A stretch of DNA of 64,000 nt from Candidatus Poribacteria bacterium (GTDB taxonomy: Bacteria > Poribacteria > WGA-4E > WGA-3G), in the NCBI GenBank assembly GCA_012267415.1, contig JAAXGN010000122.1, positions 62,001 through 126,000 of the forward strand, in the 5' to 3' direction. The position numbers and the translations under genes are program-made. The notes beneath the pieces were generated by a model. It had not been told where the DNA came from. It was given only the letters and a program-made list of their open reading frames with translations, and ran no database searches. Positions 17,414 to 26,523 of this stretch are shown one piece after another. Every line of letters begins with the position of its first letter. Position 1 is the stretch's first letter.

Positions 17414-17980
17414 CTATCTCGACGACTTTCTGTCAGGTGATTTCCTACGTAATGCGTTTCTATAGAAAATCCCTTTGATATGAGAAATTATTTCATCATA
17501 AGTTCTACCTGTCGTATGTATCATGTAATCTGCTTTATCGTAATACGGTTTTCGTTCTGCTAACAAAGTCCGTATTGTGTTCATTGGATCGGGTGTTTGG
17601 AGTAAGGGACGGTGTGTATGGTGGCCAACACGTTTTAATATTTCTTCTGGTGTAGCTGTTAAGCAGAAAACAACACCATTCTCTTTTAGTCTGGATACGT
17701 TAGTTTCCCTTAGGACGACTCCTCCACCAGTAGATATAACATGATTGGCGTAATTTGATACTTTTTTAACCGCTTCACTCTCAAGTTGACGAAAAACTTC
17801 TTCACCGTCTTCATCAAAAATATCGGTGATAGGTCGTTGGCTTTGCCGTTCAATAACTGTGTCAATATCAACATAGCGCATCCGCAGCTGGGCAGAAAGT
17901 CGCTTACCTACAGAGGATTTACCTGTACCCATAAAACCGATGAGAACTATATTCGGTTGCTTTTGAAACGAACGTTTCAC
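17414..17980 (-). CDS. aroK: Shikimate kinase
   Basis: A 188-residue kinase with a P-loop GFMGTGKSSVGKRL at about 15-28, the shikimate-binding D-I-D-T and F-R motifs (YVDIDTVIE, EEVFRQLESEAV), STGGGVVL near 90 and the lid R in THRPLL. It phosphorylates shikimate at the 3-hydroxyl using ATP. The start appears to be a GTG at 17980, with a GGAAAG just upstream; no ATG fits the family N-terminus better. It is the promoter-proximal partner of aroB. The C-terminal tail is basic (RRKSPDRKSSR). Confidence 0.95.
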   Translation of the reverse strand: MKRSFQKQPNIVLIGFMGTGKSSVGKRLSAQLRMRYVDIDTVIERQSQRPITDIFDEDGEEVFRQLESEAVKKVSNYANHVISTGGGVVLRETNVSRLKENGVVFCLTATPEEILKRVGHHTHRPLLQTPDPMNTIRTLLAERKPYYDKADYMIHTTGRTYDEIISHIKGIFYRNALRRKSPDRKSSR

Positions 17981-18122
17981 CTTTCCATTAACCTTTCACT
18001 GTTATCTATTTCATAAAAATTAGATCACATGATTTTGTAGATGTTTTGTATTATACCATTTTCCAAGATTAAAGTAAAGCCAAGATTAGAATAAAAGTTA
18101 TGCAAGAATTTTTTGCTTATGC

Positions 18123-18128
18123 TATAAT
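18123..18128 (+). promoter_or_regulatory. Candidate -10 box for the GNAT gene
   Basis: TATAAT stands 48 bp before the GNAT start codon, preceded by TTATGC as a weak -35 candidate at correct spacing. The region is AT-rich, so chance occurrence is quite possible. Confidence 0.35.
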
Positions 18129-18175
18129 GCAACATCAAGTGGTATAAAAGAGACATAAACAGAGGAAAAGAATAG

Positions 18176-18772
18176 ATGCCACGACAACTTAGAATGGTAA
18201 GACCTGATCTGAAAGACCTGCCAGACATAGATCTTCCTAAGGGTTACAATTTGCGGTCATACTGCAAAGGTGACGCGTTACATTGGGCAAACATTATTAC
18301 CGATTCATTTGGCGGTAAAGCACGCACAGCACAAGACACACGACGGGAGATTATTGACAGAGATGTGTTTGATCCAAATGGACTGTTCTTTGTGACATAT
18401 AACGACATACCCGTAGGTACCGCTTGTTCATGGCGGCAATCCGTTCATGAAACGCAAGTAGGATATGTTCATATGGTCGGTGTATTAGGTGAACACACAG
18501 GAAAAAAACTGGGTAGATGGGTTTCGCTTGCTGTGCTCCATTTCTTTCAAGATAACGGTTTTATCTGTGCCATGCTGGATACTGACGATTTTCGTTTCCC
18601 TGCTATTAAGACCTATCTGAATTTAGGTTTCTTACCAGTTTATGTTGACAATACACAATCTGAGAGATGGGAGAACATCTGCATTAAAATGAACATTCCC
18701 TCAATGTCAAAGCGGATAGAACATCTCAAAGAATCCTTTCCACCAGAATTATGGGAGAAAGTCTCTCAGTAA
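18176..18772 (+). CDS. GNAT-family N-acetyltransferase
   Basis: A 198-residue protein with the GNAT pattern: a strand (TQVGYVHMVGVLGEHTGKKLG) containing a degenerate acetyl-CoA loop in which the usual Q/R-x-x-G-x-G/A is EHTGKKLGRW, then helix alpha-3 (VSLAVLHFFQDNGF), then strand-helix NYL-like CAMLDTDDFRFPAIKTYLNLGFLPVY, which is the characteristic C-terminal acceptor-side segment. The N-terminal YNLRSYCKGDALHWANIITDSFGG is also family-like. It probably acetylates a small amine in the cytoplasm. The gene stands alone, divergent from aroK, with 150-200 bp of non-coding sequence on each side. Confidence 0.78.
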   Translation: MPRQLRMVRPDLKDLPDIDLPKGYNLRSYCKGDALHWANIITDSFGGKARTAQDTRREIIDRDVFDPNGLFFVTYNDIPVGTACSWRQSVHETQVGYVHMVGVLGEHTGKKLGRWVSLAVLHFFQDNGFICAMLDTDDFRFPAIKTYLNLGFLPVYVDNTQSERWENICIKMNIPSMSKRIEHLKESFPPELWEKVSQ

Positions 18773-19005
18773 AAGTTTTGTAGATGTTTTTTAAGAAATA
18801 TCAGTTGATTTTATTTGGACAGTATGTTATTCTACTATAAAGTTAGTGACAAATTGTCTGATGTAGAGAAAACCACACGTTTTACATTGGTAACAGTTTA
18901 GGTAGATCCCTCGCAAATCACACGACGATACGAATCGTTCTAAAGTGTCAAAAGTTTTTGAGTCGTATCAACCTACAAGTATTGGTCTCTTAAAGGTGAA
19001 AGTTG

Positions 19006-19380
19006 ATGAGTGACAGAAAAAAGTTAGCAGGTATATTCTTTATTGTAATACTTGTCAACGTTTTCGGAATTCTTATAGTTAATAAAACATCTGATGATGT
19101 TGTGGTATTTTCAGGTCCTCGCAATTTTGTAGAGGAAATAGAGGCTTGGGCTGAGGAAGAACGCCAAAAATCTGCCGAAACCTTGAGACTGCATAAAAAA
19201 GAGATGAGCGCGCTGGAAGTTTATGAAGATTTTATGAACAGAGGTCCACAAGAGTTAACCGAAAAAGGATTAGCAGATTTTTTAAAAAAATCCGATGAGT
19301 TATATCAATCCGTTGAAGCTATCCGAGAAGAAAAAGAAAAGTATATGGAAGTAACCCCAATACCAAGTCCAGACAACTAA
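19006..19380 (+). CDS. Small membrane-anchored coiled-coil protein
   Basis: A 124-residue protein starting at ATG 19006, with AGGTG seven bases upstream (a TTG immediately before it is less likely). Residues 6-24 form one transmembrane helix (LAGIFFIVILVNVFGILIV). The remainder is highly charged and predicted helical (EEIEAWAEEERQKSAETLRL; EKGLADFLKKSDELYQSVEA), compatible with a coiled coil. It has no recognisable family. The preceding 230 bp contain no gene; the following 348 bp contain a MITE-2 element. The protein lies upstream of the YqiJ-like/flotillin pair but is too far away to be clearly in the same operon. Confidence 0.6.
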   Translation: MSDRKKLAGIFFIVILVNVFGILIVNKTSDDVVVFSGPRNFVEEIEAWAEEERQKSAETLRLHKKEMSALEVYEDFMNRGPQELTEKGLADFLKKSDELYQSVEAIREEKEKYMEVTPIPSPDN

Positions 19381-19481
19381 AAGAGGGTATACACAATACC
19401 CATATTCTGTTATAGTGAAATATAGATATATATGCACAATTTTGGAGCGTGGGACCTAAACCGACAGACTGGACTGTTCTG

Positions 19482-19628
19482 TAGCACAAACTTTATGAAG
19501 ATTAAAAAAATATTTGGGTAATTCATCTGATAAGACTCATCGTAGGAGCAAGGTTTCGTAGGGGCGGGGTTTCCCCGCCCGCGTATTACCCAATTAATAA
19601 TTTAATCTTCATTTAGTTTGTGCAGTAG
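19482..19628. repeat. MITE-2 copy with family A palindrome core
   Basis: A 147-bp element with long imperfect terminal inverted repeats of about 43 bp: the left end reads TAGCACAAACTTTATGAAGA and the right end, on the complement, TACTGCACAAACTAAATGAA, and both continue into GGGTAAT. The centre holds a perfect family A palindrome (about 19556-19580) preceded by a partial one. It lies in the 19381-19728 gap, which has no gene. A related copy lies at 4842-4969 and an isolated end at about 40496. Confidence 0.7.
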
Positions 19629-19655
19629 TGTACGCAAACTAAAAGTTTGTGCTAA
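19613..19655. repeat. Family C palindrome (CAAACTAAAAGTTTG)
   Basis: A symmetrical pair of AGTTTGTGC-like arms around ACGCAAACTAAAAGTTTGTG. The same sequence type recurs at 49934-49988 and in altered form inside the element at 45062-45220. It overlaps the right end of MITE-2. Confidence 0.6.
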
Positions 19656-19728
19656 AATTTGACAACATGAACTTCTGTGAGGCGCAGCGTGCCTTTCAGT
19701 TTATCGACGCATAGGTTTAGAGGGAATT

Positions 19729-20490
19729 ATGGGTTTTTGGAATTATCTAACTGGAACATATAATGTATAGTTTACTGCACCACTTGCTGTCGTGTTTCTG
19801 TTTGCAATTTTTCGGCTTATCCTCGGTGGCCTGGACTTTGGGGATGCTGATGTAGATGCAGATGTGGATGCGGATGTGGATTTTGACGTTGATGCGGATG
19901 TGGACTTTGATGTAGATGCTGACGTTGATGTTGATGTAGACGCTGACGTTGATGTGGACACTGACATTAATGCGGGTACGGCTATAGGTTCTGATGCTGG
20001 ATCAGGGGTAAGTGGTAATTTTTTTACTGACGTTTTGGGATTTCTGAACATAGGAAGGGTGCCCTTTATGGTAGTGGTGATGACACTCTTTACTACATGG
20101 AGTTTCACCGGTTTAATTGTCAATGAAATCCTTAATGTCAACTCTGCATCAAGCCTATTCTTTGGAATTTCTTGTTCGGCTGCATTTGTTTGTAGCATTT
20201 TAGGTACCCGATACTTATCGCTTACACTCTCAAAGATATTTCCGGAAAGCGATCCTCCCACAAAGGATCTTCACCTACTCGGATTACAGGGAAGAGTGGT
20301 TAGTGGTCAAATCACTACGACTTTCGGCACCGCAAGGGTCCAAGTTCCGGATGGTCATACGTTAACGGTAAAATGTCGCGTCAAACCCGGTGATCCCAAT
20401 CCAGTAAAGGGTGATATTGTAATTCTAATTGGTTATGATCCTGAGAAACGAATATTTGATGTGAAATCTATAGAAGCGGTGCTGTCGTAA
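19729..20490 (+). CDS. yqiJ: YqiJ/NfeD-like membrane protein with in-frame amber codon
   Basis: The protein resembles the OB-fold partner encoded beside flotillin YqiK. It has an N-terminal helix, a long acidic V-D-A-D repeat (about 35-75 of the full frame), two further helices (PFMVVVMTLFTTWSFTGLIV; LFFGISCSAAFVCSIL) and a C-terminal OB-like domain (LLGLQGRVVSGQITTTFGTA, GDIVILIGYD). The best start is ATG 19729, which has AGAGGG upstream and gives the family-like opening MGFWNYLTGTYNV, but codon 14 is TAG (19768-19770). The frame then continues uninterrupted. Without readthrough, translation would have to begin at GTG 19792, which lacks a ribosome site and removes part of the first helix. 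The flotillin gene follows 53 bp later. Confidence 0.8.
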
Positions 20491-20543
20491 ATCCGCAAAT
20501 GCTGATATGAACCGAATACTTTTAAATAAAGGAGATATGAGAA

Positions 20544-22706
20544 ATGGAAGGACAACTTTTTGTACTCATTGTTGGTGGTCTTATTGCGTTGTTTGTTATT
20601 TTTGTACTAATCTACAAATCTTTTTACAAAAAAGCACCTGCGGACGCAGCGTTAGTGATCTCAGGGGGAAACAAAAAACGGGTTGTATTTGGTGGAACAC
20701 TTGTTAATCCAATCACGAATGTGACGCAGCTTATCTCTTTAAATACGTTACAACTCCCTGTTGAACGGGAGGGACAAGCAGCTCTGATTACCAAGGATAG
20801 TTTGCGTGTTGACATTCAAGCGGAGTTCTATGTCAAAATTGAACCCAATGAACAGGATGTGCTTAAGGCAGTCGCAAGTCTCGGTGAAAAGACCTTAACA
20901 CCAGAGGCAGTGAATTCGTTACTGGAAGGTAAACTCGTGGGTGTTCTACGAAGTGTGGCTGCAACGATGGATTTGCAGGAACTTCACGAAAAACGCCAAG
21001 AATTTTCTGACCAGGTACAGGAAGCATGTCTTGAGGATTTGGAGCAGAACGGCTTTAAGCTTGAAACTGTTGCAGTGACGAATCTTGACCAAACGCCTCT
21101 TGAGGCACTTGATGAAAACAACCGATTTGATGTCGTTGCAATCCAGACGATTAAGAAGGAAGTGGAAGAAAAGCAGACAGATACGGCGAAAATTGAGCAT
21201 GAAAACAAGGTCAGACGAGAAGAAGATCGACTACTCGCGGAACTCGAAATTAAGCAAAAGGAAGAGGAAACAGAGACAAAAGCGTTAGAAGTTGAACAGC
21301 GACTTGAATTTGCACAGGAAGAACAGCGTAAGGAAATTGCAACTAACAAGGCTGAACAGGAACGCGCGGTTGATGCACACAAGTTTGAGCAGTTGCAAGC
21401 AGTTGAAGAGGCACGGATTAAACAGGAACAGGCTGTGAAATCTGCTGAAATTGCACAAACTCAGAAAATAGAAATGGAACGGATTGAACAGGAAAAATTA
21501 GTTCAAGAAAGCGAAATCGCCCAGCAGCAAGCTATTGAGATTGCAAAAGTTCAGCAACAGCAGATGGTTGAAGAAGCCGAAATTCAGCGAAACCTTAGTA
21601 TTGAAAAAGCTAAAATTGACCAAGAGGCTACTGTCAAAGAGACCGATATTGAACGTAGAATTGTGCTGTTAGACAAAGAACGTGAAGAAAAAGAGGCAGA
21701 AGCACAAAACGCTATTCTGGTTTCAATTAAGGAAAAAGAACGTGAAGCCGCTTTGATTGAACTCTTGGAAATTTCAGCTGAAAAAGCACGTGCTGAAGCC
21801 GCCGTTGAAACAGCTGAAGCAATCGAAAAAGCAGAACGTGAAAGCAAAATAGAACTGATTCGTGCTGAGCAAGAAGCGGACGAGGAAAGAATTGCGAAAG
21901 AAAAGACCGCTGACGCAGAGGTATATACTATTGTTGAAACAGCGAAGGCAGAACTTGAAGCAGCACAAGTCAAGGCTGAGGCTACAATAATCCTTTCTGA
22001 GGCACTGCTCGTTGAAGCCAAAGCAGAGGCAGACGGTGAGGAAGCATTGATTACTGCTAAAAATCAGACTGAGCCGCAAGTACTTGTCAGCGATGCAGTC
22101 CTTGCACTTGTAGAAGCATTGCCTGAAGTTACGAAGGAGTTAATGAAACCCGCTGAACGCATCGAAAGTATCCGCGTACTTGACTTAGGTAGTAATGGCG
22201 GAGGTAATGGTGGTCCAGGTGGAATGAACCGAATTCTTGGTTCTATCATCAATGCTGGTGCAGCAATGCCACTTCTCAAGGAACTTGCTAACTTTAGCGA
22301 TATTGATACAACAAAGATTGGACAAACAATTCAGGATTTTGCGAAAGGATTGCAGCGTAACCCGAATTCCGCATCTGAATCCATTCCTGTTTCTGATGCA
22401 GAGACTGCTTCCGAAGATGAGCCTGGTTCTGAGTCCATTCCTGTTTCTGATGCAGAGACTGCTTCCGAAGATGAGCCTGGTTCTGAGTCCATTCCTGTTG
22501 ATGATGCAGAGACTGCTTCCGAGGTGGAGCCTACTCCTGAGTCCATTCCTGTTTCTGATGCAGAGACTGTTGTTGATGTAGAACCTGTTGTTGATGCTGA
22601 GCTTGTTTCTGAAGCTGAACCTGTTGTTGATGTTGAGCTTGTTTCTGAAGCAGAACCTATTGCTGAGCACGATCCCGTTTCTGAAGCTGAACCTGTTTCT
22701 GAATAA
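20544..22706 (+). CDS. yqiK: Flotillin-like SPFH protein (YqiK family)
   Basis: A 720-residue protein with one N-terminal transmembrane helix (LFVLIVGGLIALFVIFVLIY), an SPFH/band-7 domain (about 30-190: LQLPVEREGQAALITKDSLR, IQAEFYVKI, NGFKLETVAVTNLDQTP), a long Ala/Glu/Lys-rich coiled coil (about 200-500) and a flotillin-type region (VSDAVLALVEALPEVTKELM). The family scaffolds membrane microdomains in association with its NfeD/YqiJ partner, encoded just upstream. The C-terminal ~110 residues are unusual: an acidic tail built from 18-residue repeats (22378 onward) with S-I-P-V-S-D-A-E-T-A-S-E-D-E-P. AAGGAG precedes the ATG. The helix-rich domains and context make the assignment firm. Confidence 0.92.
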   Translation: MEGQLFVLIVGGLIALFVIFVLIYKSFYKKAPADAALVISGGNKKRVVFGGTLVNPITNVTQLISLNTLQLPVEREGQAALITKDSLRVDIQAEFYVKIEPNEQDVLKAVASLGEKTLTPEAVNSLLEGKLVGVLRSVAATMDLQELHEKRQEFSDQVQEACLEDLEQNGFKLETVAVTNLDQTPLEALDENNRFDVVAIQTIKKEVEEKQTDTAKIEHENKVRREEDRLLAELEIKQKEEETETKALEVEQRLEFAQEEQRKEIATNKAEQERAVDAHKFEQLQAVEEARIKQEQAVKSAEIAQTQKIEMERIEQEKLVQESEIAQQQAIEIAKVQQQQMVEEAEIQRNLSIEKAKIDQEATVKETDIERRIVLLDKEREEKEAEAQNAILVSIKEKEREAALIELLEISAEKARAEAAVETAEAIEKAERESKIELIRAEQEADEERIAKEKTADAEVYTIVETAKAELEAAQVKAEATIILSEALLVEAKAEADGEEALITAKNQTEPQVLVSDAVLALVEALPEVTKELMKPAERIESIRVLDLGSNGGGNGGPGGMNRILGSIINAGAAMPLLKELANFSDIDTTKIGQTIQDFAKGLQRNPNSASESIPVSDAETASEDEPGSESIPVSDAETASEDEPGSESIPVDDAETASEVEPTPESIPVSDAETVVDVEPVVDAELVSEAEPVVDVELVSEAEPIAEHDPVSEAEPVSE
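22378..22572. repeat. 54-bp tandem repeat encoding the acidic flotillin tail
   Basis: About three and a half copies of a 54-bp unit (starts near 22378, 22432, 22486 and 22540) encode an 18-residue acidic repeat. The first two copies are almost identical. Shorter related units rich in V-x-x-E-P continue to 22700. The length is a multiple of three, so copy number could vary without a frame loss. Confidence 0.85.
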
Positions 22707-22750
22707 TCGTTTATGTTTGATACTTCGGGGGGTATGACTGGTTCCCACAA

Positions 22751-24385
22751 ATGAATCTACTGTCTACCCTCCTTAGTAATACCTCTAAACGCAATACACT
22801 CGTTATTGTAAGTATACTCATACTAAGTTTCATCCTACGTATCATCGGCATAGGTGTTGGATTGCCTGATACGCCGGACCCACGTGAAACAATTATCTCC
22901 CACGACATAATTAATCTCATCAATTTCAGCGCATTACCGGGAACCTTTAATTGGCCCGGTACTGCGTGGTTTCATCTGATCGCTCTGATAGGTAAACTAT
23001 TAGATTTCATCGGTATAGAACTGACTGAATCACGCATCATTCTACTCGGACGGTGCATAAACGTTTGCCTTTCCACACTGACCGTCTGGTTAACCTATTG
23101 TTTGGGGACAAAGTGTTACAATAGACGCGTTGGACTGATCGCTGCTGGGTTCTTAGCCGTAGCAATGTTACATGCGACTAGCGAATCAAGGTTTGCGCTT
23201 GTGGATATTCCAGCGACATTGTGCGCTACCCTTTTTCTCTGGTTAATGGCACGGGACACGGAGCTAAGATATAGAACTTGTATCTACTTAGGTATTGTCA
23301 TGGGAATTGGTCTTGCGGTTAAGTATCCTACGCTCTTCGTCTGTTTATCTCTCCTCATTTTCATAAGCACTGCGGACATATACCGTAAATTCGCAACGAT
23401 AATACTCTTTACAGTAATATCCTTCACCATCGTTTGTCCATATTGGCTGATCGATATTTTCTCAAGCGATTGGAATAAGTTCTTCAGTGATTTTAGTTAT
23501 GAAACCACGCACTACCATAGAGGACACTTTGGACTGTTCGCTACGGGTGACACAGGATGGTTGAATCGCTATCTTCATTTGTTGCATATACTGAAATGGG
23601 GGGTCGGTTTTCCTCTCGCTATGTTAGTTGGTCTCGGATTACTATTCTCAATTGGAGGTCTATCATTATCTGTGAAAAGAGCTGGATTAAGAAGTCTATT
23701 TAACGATCAAAGGTCAAGGATGGTAATGTTATTGATTTCTTATGCCATTCCATTCCTGCTATTTGTCGGTTCTTTCAAAGTTACCTTTGCACGTCACTTG
23801 CTAATACTATATCCACCCCTAACGATATTAGCAGCAGCTTTTCTATTTACCATCGGTAAACGGTATGGCACAGTAATCGGCAGTCTTGTATGGATGTATT
23901 CATTTATATATACAGTCGCATTTGCATCCGTTATGTTAACGCAGCCGACAACCGAGCAGGTTTCTGAATGGGTTTCAGATAATATAGAAGCAGATCGTTC
24001 AATAGCACACGCACCAGAGATACTATTTGACTGGCTACTACCGGAATTAGATAGAGATATGACAGATTTTGATGAAAACACAGAGTGGTTAATCATCATT
24101 GAAGCGAATAGAGAGGTATTTCAGAAGTATAAACTTCAACCTGAAAAGTACCAAATCCAGGATTGGTATCCCCTTGAGAATGTTGAGATAGAGGATAATT
24201 TGGCTTTTTATGATGCGATTGATAGGAATGATAGCAGTTATCACTTATATAAGACTTTCAACCAGAGTCCGAATTTTCTCGGTTTCAGAATCTCTGATGA
24301 TGGTGCACCGTTTCCGATGCGTGCGCTACTTCATCCAACAATACATCTATTTCGGCGTACTGATTATAGTGAGCTTCAGAATTAA
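22751..24385 (+). CDS. Family 39-like membrane glycosyltransferase (PMT/ArnT type)
   Basis: A 544-residue polytopic protein. After the first helix it has GLPDTPDPRETIISHD, matching the acidic D-E/P-x-E loop that binds the lipid-linked sugar and metal in GT39/GT83 enzymes, followed by some nine or ten further helices (VSILILSFILRIIGIGVG; LIAAGFLAVAMLHATSESRF; LLILYPPLTILAAAFLF). The HATSE-x-R-F-A-L-V-D-I-P segment is common to this superfamily. It probably transfers a sugar from a polyprenyl phosphate carrier to a protein or glycolipid at the outer face of the inner membrane. The last residues (DYSELQN and the TAA stop) are encoded by the terminal repeat of MITE-1 copy 2, so the original C-terminus may have been replaced. 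Confidence 0.82.
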   Translation: MNLLSTLLSNTSKRNTLVIVSILILSFILRIIGIGVGLPDTPDPRETIISHDIINLINFSALPGTFNWPGTAWFHLIALIGKLLDFIGIELTESRIILLGRCINVCLSTLTVWLTYCLGTKCYNRRVGLIAAGFLAVAMLHATSESRFALVDIPATLCATLFLWLMARDTELRYRTCIYLGIVMGIGLAVKYPTLFVCLSLLIFISTADIYRKFATIILFTVISFTIVCPYWLIDIFSSDWNKFFSDFSYETTHYHRGHFGLFATGDTGWLNRYLHLLHILKWGVGFPLAMLVGLGLLFSIGGLSLSVKRAGLRSLFNDQRSRMVMLLISYAIPFLLFVGSFKVTFARHLLILYPPLTILAAAFLFTIGKRYGTVIGSLVWMYSFIYTVAFASVMLTQPTTEQVSEWVSDNIEADRSIAHAPEILFDWLLPELDRDMTDFDENTEWLIIIEANREVFQKYKLQPEKYQIQDWYPLENVEIEDNLAFYDAIDRNDSSYHLYKTFNQSPNFLGFRISDDGAPFPMRALLHPTIHLFRRTDYSELQN

Positions 24386-24489
24386 TGAATCACTCCAAAA
24401 CGGGCGAGGTCCCCTCGCTCCTACGATGGCTGATCTTCGTCATCGGTGTATGGGGTGAAATGTCTCATTAATTATTAACTTTACTGTAA
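24364..24489. repeat. MITE-1 copy 2 with family A palindrome
   Basis: Left end TTATAGTGAGCTTCAGAATT, family A palindrome at about 24400-24424, right end complementary to TTACAGTAAAGTTAATAATT. It overlaps the last 22 bases of the glycosyltransferase gene and supplies its stop codon. The central part (TTCGTCATCG then ATGTCTCATTAATTATTAAC) is shared with the copy at 39200. Confidence 0.75.
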
Positions 24490-24513
24490 AGAAATGTCAG
24501 TGTGAAGGTTTCC

Positions 24514-25182
24514 TTAAAAATGTGGTGGAGAAAAACACTTCTTCTGTATAGGGACAATGGCAGACAAAATCTGAAGTAAGACATCCGCGGGAATGTTGTC
24601 TGCATCTATAATCCTTATCAACTCTTGAGGATAATGATCAATCAACGGTTCAGTCTTGTTCTTATACTCGTCCCAACGGTAGCGAGCAACGTATTCGTTT
24701 GCATCATCACGACGTTTTTCCTTGACTGCACGCCCGCGGATCCGTTTGAACATAACCTCCCTGTCATCACAAACCATAAAGAGAACCTTTAGCACATGAA
24801 CATAAGGGGATAAGAGTTCGGCTTGAGAAATACTCCTCGGAATCCCATCAAGAATAAGCAGATCAGAGTCAGGTTTGTAATAGTTCATCTCAATCTTGTT
24901 TCTGATGTAGTGTTGCCAAGTTTTAATTGTTATATCGTCTGGAACAAAATCACCTTGGGTAGCGTACTGATGAAAAAGTTGACCTAATTCCGATTCCTCA
25001 TCTAACTCGCGGAACATATCTCCACTCGAAATGTGAAATATGCCAGGAATATAGGATAATAATTTACCTTGTGTCCCTTTACCAGCACCTGGTGGGCCCA
25101 CGAGTACAATTGATCTAAAACGGTGTTCTTCATTAGGTAATACGGGTTTTTCTTGGCAAAGCGACTTATTATCCAATGTCAT
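24514..25182 (-). CDS. adk: Adenylate kinase-like nucleoside monophosphate kinase
   Basis: A 222-residue kinase with P-loop GPPGAGKGTQGKLL at about 32-45, the NMP-binding HISSGDMFRE, and DGIPRSISQAE, the counterpart of the D-G-F/Y-P-R signature, with the LID arginines in FKRIRGRAVKEKRRDD. The LID is short and lacks the zinc Cys cluster. It interconverts adenine nucleotides (ATP + AMP to 2 ADP) in the cytoplasm. Compared with housekeeping Adk it has a longer N-terminal extension of about 25 residues and DGIPR in place of DGFPR, so it could be a second, non-essential copy or a related NMP kinase. AAGGA precedes the start. Confidence 0.8.
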   Translation of the reverse strand: MTLDNKSLCQEKPVLPNEEHRFRSIVLVGPPGAGKGTQGKLLSYIPGIFHISSGDMFRELDEESELGQLFHQYATQGDFVPDDITIKTWQHYIRNKIEMNYYKPDSDLLILDGIPRSISQAELLSPYVHVLKVLFMVCDDREVMFKRIRGRAVKEKRRDDANEYVARYRWDEYKNKTEPLIDHYPQELIRIIDADNIPADVLLQILSAIVPIQKKCFSPPHF

Positions 25183-25283
25183 ACGTGCTCAATCCTTAGT
25201 AGTGTTATTCTTGCAGGTCTCTTAATTCAGAAGTGTTGAATCCAATTTGGTAGGATATGGTATCGTAGAAATGTTTCGGTAAG

Positions 25284-26327
25284 TTATACCCCAATCAGAT
25301 GTTGAAGTATATAAAAATCCAATCCCTCGTAATCTCTCGCTTCAATGAATTCCTGCTCCGTTTTTTTGTCCAAGGTTCTTACTTTTTCAAGCAAATTCAG
25401 AAATGTTTTTCGGCTGCTTAACAGGTGTTTCGTAGATATTTCACGCGGTTGTGTACGCATAACTTTAACATCTAACCCTACGAATTCTCCATTCATACCG
25501 TATCCGTTTTCCTCTAATACGCGTACCTGATTAAAGGCACGGCGGATGTTTACCGACCCAAACGCTTTGTCTTGATCGAATTTTAGTCCGTTCTGATCAT
25601 TCAGATGTACACTCCAGAGCTTTTTGTGGTACAATGCATACCCCATCTCGTCCGACGGTTCCAATCCTGCCAAAATCGCATGTGCACTTTCTATTAAACC
25701 CCCTACGCGTTTCGGATCATCACTTGTGTATGCTAATCCGATTGCATGTCCAATCGTTGGGATATAAGCAATATCCATCGGTTCGTTGGGTTTAGGTTCA
25801 ATAAGAATACGAATCTCAGGATCATGTTCAAGCAATACGTTGATTGCATCTAAGATATGACCGACAGCATCTGATGAACTTTTTGACTCCCGAATATAAG
25901 TTCCTTCACGCGCAAGCCATAATACAAGATTCTTGCAGTCAATTACGTTAGCAATGTCAACACAACGTTTTGAACGATCAAGTGCATACTGTCGCTCTTT
26001 CTCAGAATTTGATGTAAAAGCACCGTCAATTGTCTGATAGGATTCCCATAACCGTGGTGCTATGACTTCAGCAACTAAGCCGTGGTTGTCAATCTGTTCC
26101 TTAACGACTTTCGCTCGTTCCATGATCTGTGAATGCGTTAATTCGTCAATATTAGGAACAACGTCATCATCATGAAACTGTATGCCTTCAAAACCGAGGT
26201 CTCTGTAAAGTTCTACTTTTTCATCAAAATGATATGACGCTCGAACAGGTGGTCCAAATGGGTCTGCTCCTTCATGTATATTCCAAGGACCAAAGGAAAA
26301 ACGATATTCTGCTAAAGAATCAGACAT
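25284..26327 (-). CDS. Xylose isomerase-like TIM barrel enzyme
   Basis: A 347-residue protein resembling xylose isomerase: YRFSFGPWNIHEGADPFGPP, a barrel strand with F-E-G-I-Q-F-H-D-D-D, LVLWLAREG, the metal Glu in ILIEPKPNEPMD, G-H-A-I-G-L, and H-L-N-D-Q-N-G-L (metal His/Asp). It likely isomerises an aldose to a ketose with divalent metal. ATG 26327, with AGGAG upstream, is preferred to a longer ORF that begins at 26408. It is shorter than class I XylA (about 390) and closer to poorly characterised sugar isomerases. Neighbours do not suggest an operon. Confidence 0.82.
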   Translation of the reverse strand: MSDSLAEYRFSFGPWNIHEGADPFGPPVRASYHFDEKVELYRDLGFEGIQFHDDDVVPNIDELTHSQIMERAKVVKEQIDNHGLVAEVIAPRLWESYQTIDGAFTSNSEKERQYALDRSKRCVDIANVIDCKNLVLWLAREGTYIRESKSSSDAVGHILDAINVLLEHDPEIRILIEPKPNEPMDIAYIPTIGHAIGLAYTSDDPKRVGGLIESAHAILAGLEPSDEMGYALYHKKLWSVHLNDQNGLKFDQDKAFGSVNIRRAFNQVRVLEENGYGMNGEFVGLDVKVMRTQPREISTKHLLSSRKTFLNLLEKVRTLDKKTEQEFIEARDYEGLDFYILQHLIGV

Positions 26328-26523
26328 CAAACTACTCCTGTACAAGTTGATTATTGACAGATACCTAAACAAACGAACACTATACCATAAATTTAACGCT
26401 GAAAACAAGTTTAGGTTACCTGCTCTTCATGAATCTGCTTGACTTTAATGATAAGTATAAAGTATTATTTTAATAGTGTCAAGTCAAATTCCAATTCAAC
26501 CATAAGATTGTTAAGGTAATGTG

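Noticed and set aside
18773-19005. tRNA or small RNA gene in the gap after the GNAT gene
   Set aside because: No cloverleaf, T-loop motif or CCA end is visible; nothing else identifiable.
19743-20261. Minus-strand ORF with Ser-Thr-Ala-Ser repeats
   Set aside because: It is the complement of the V-D-A-D repeat of the YqiJ-like gene.
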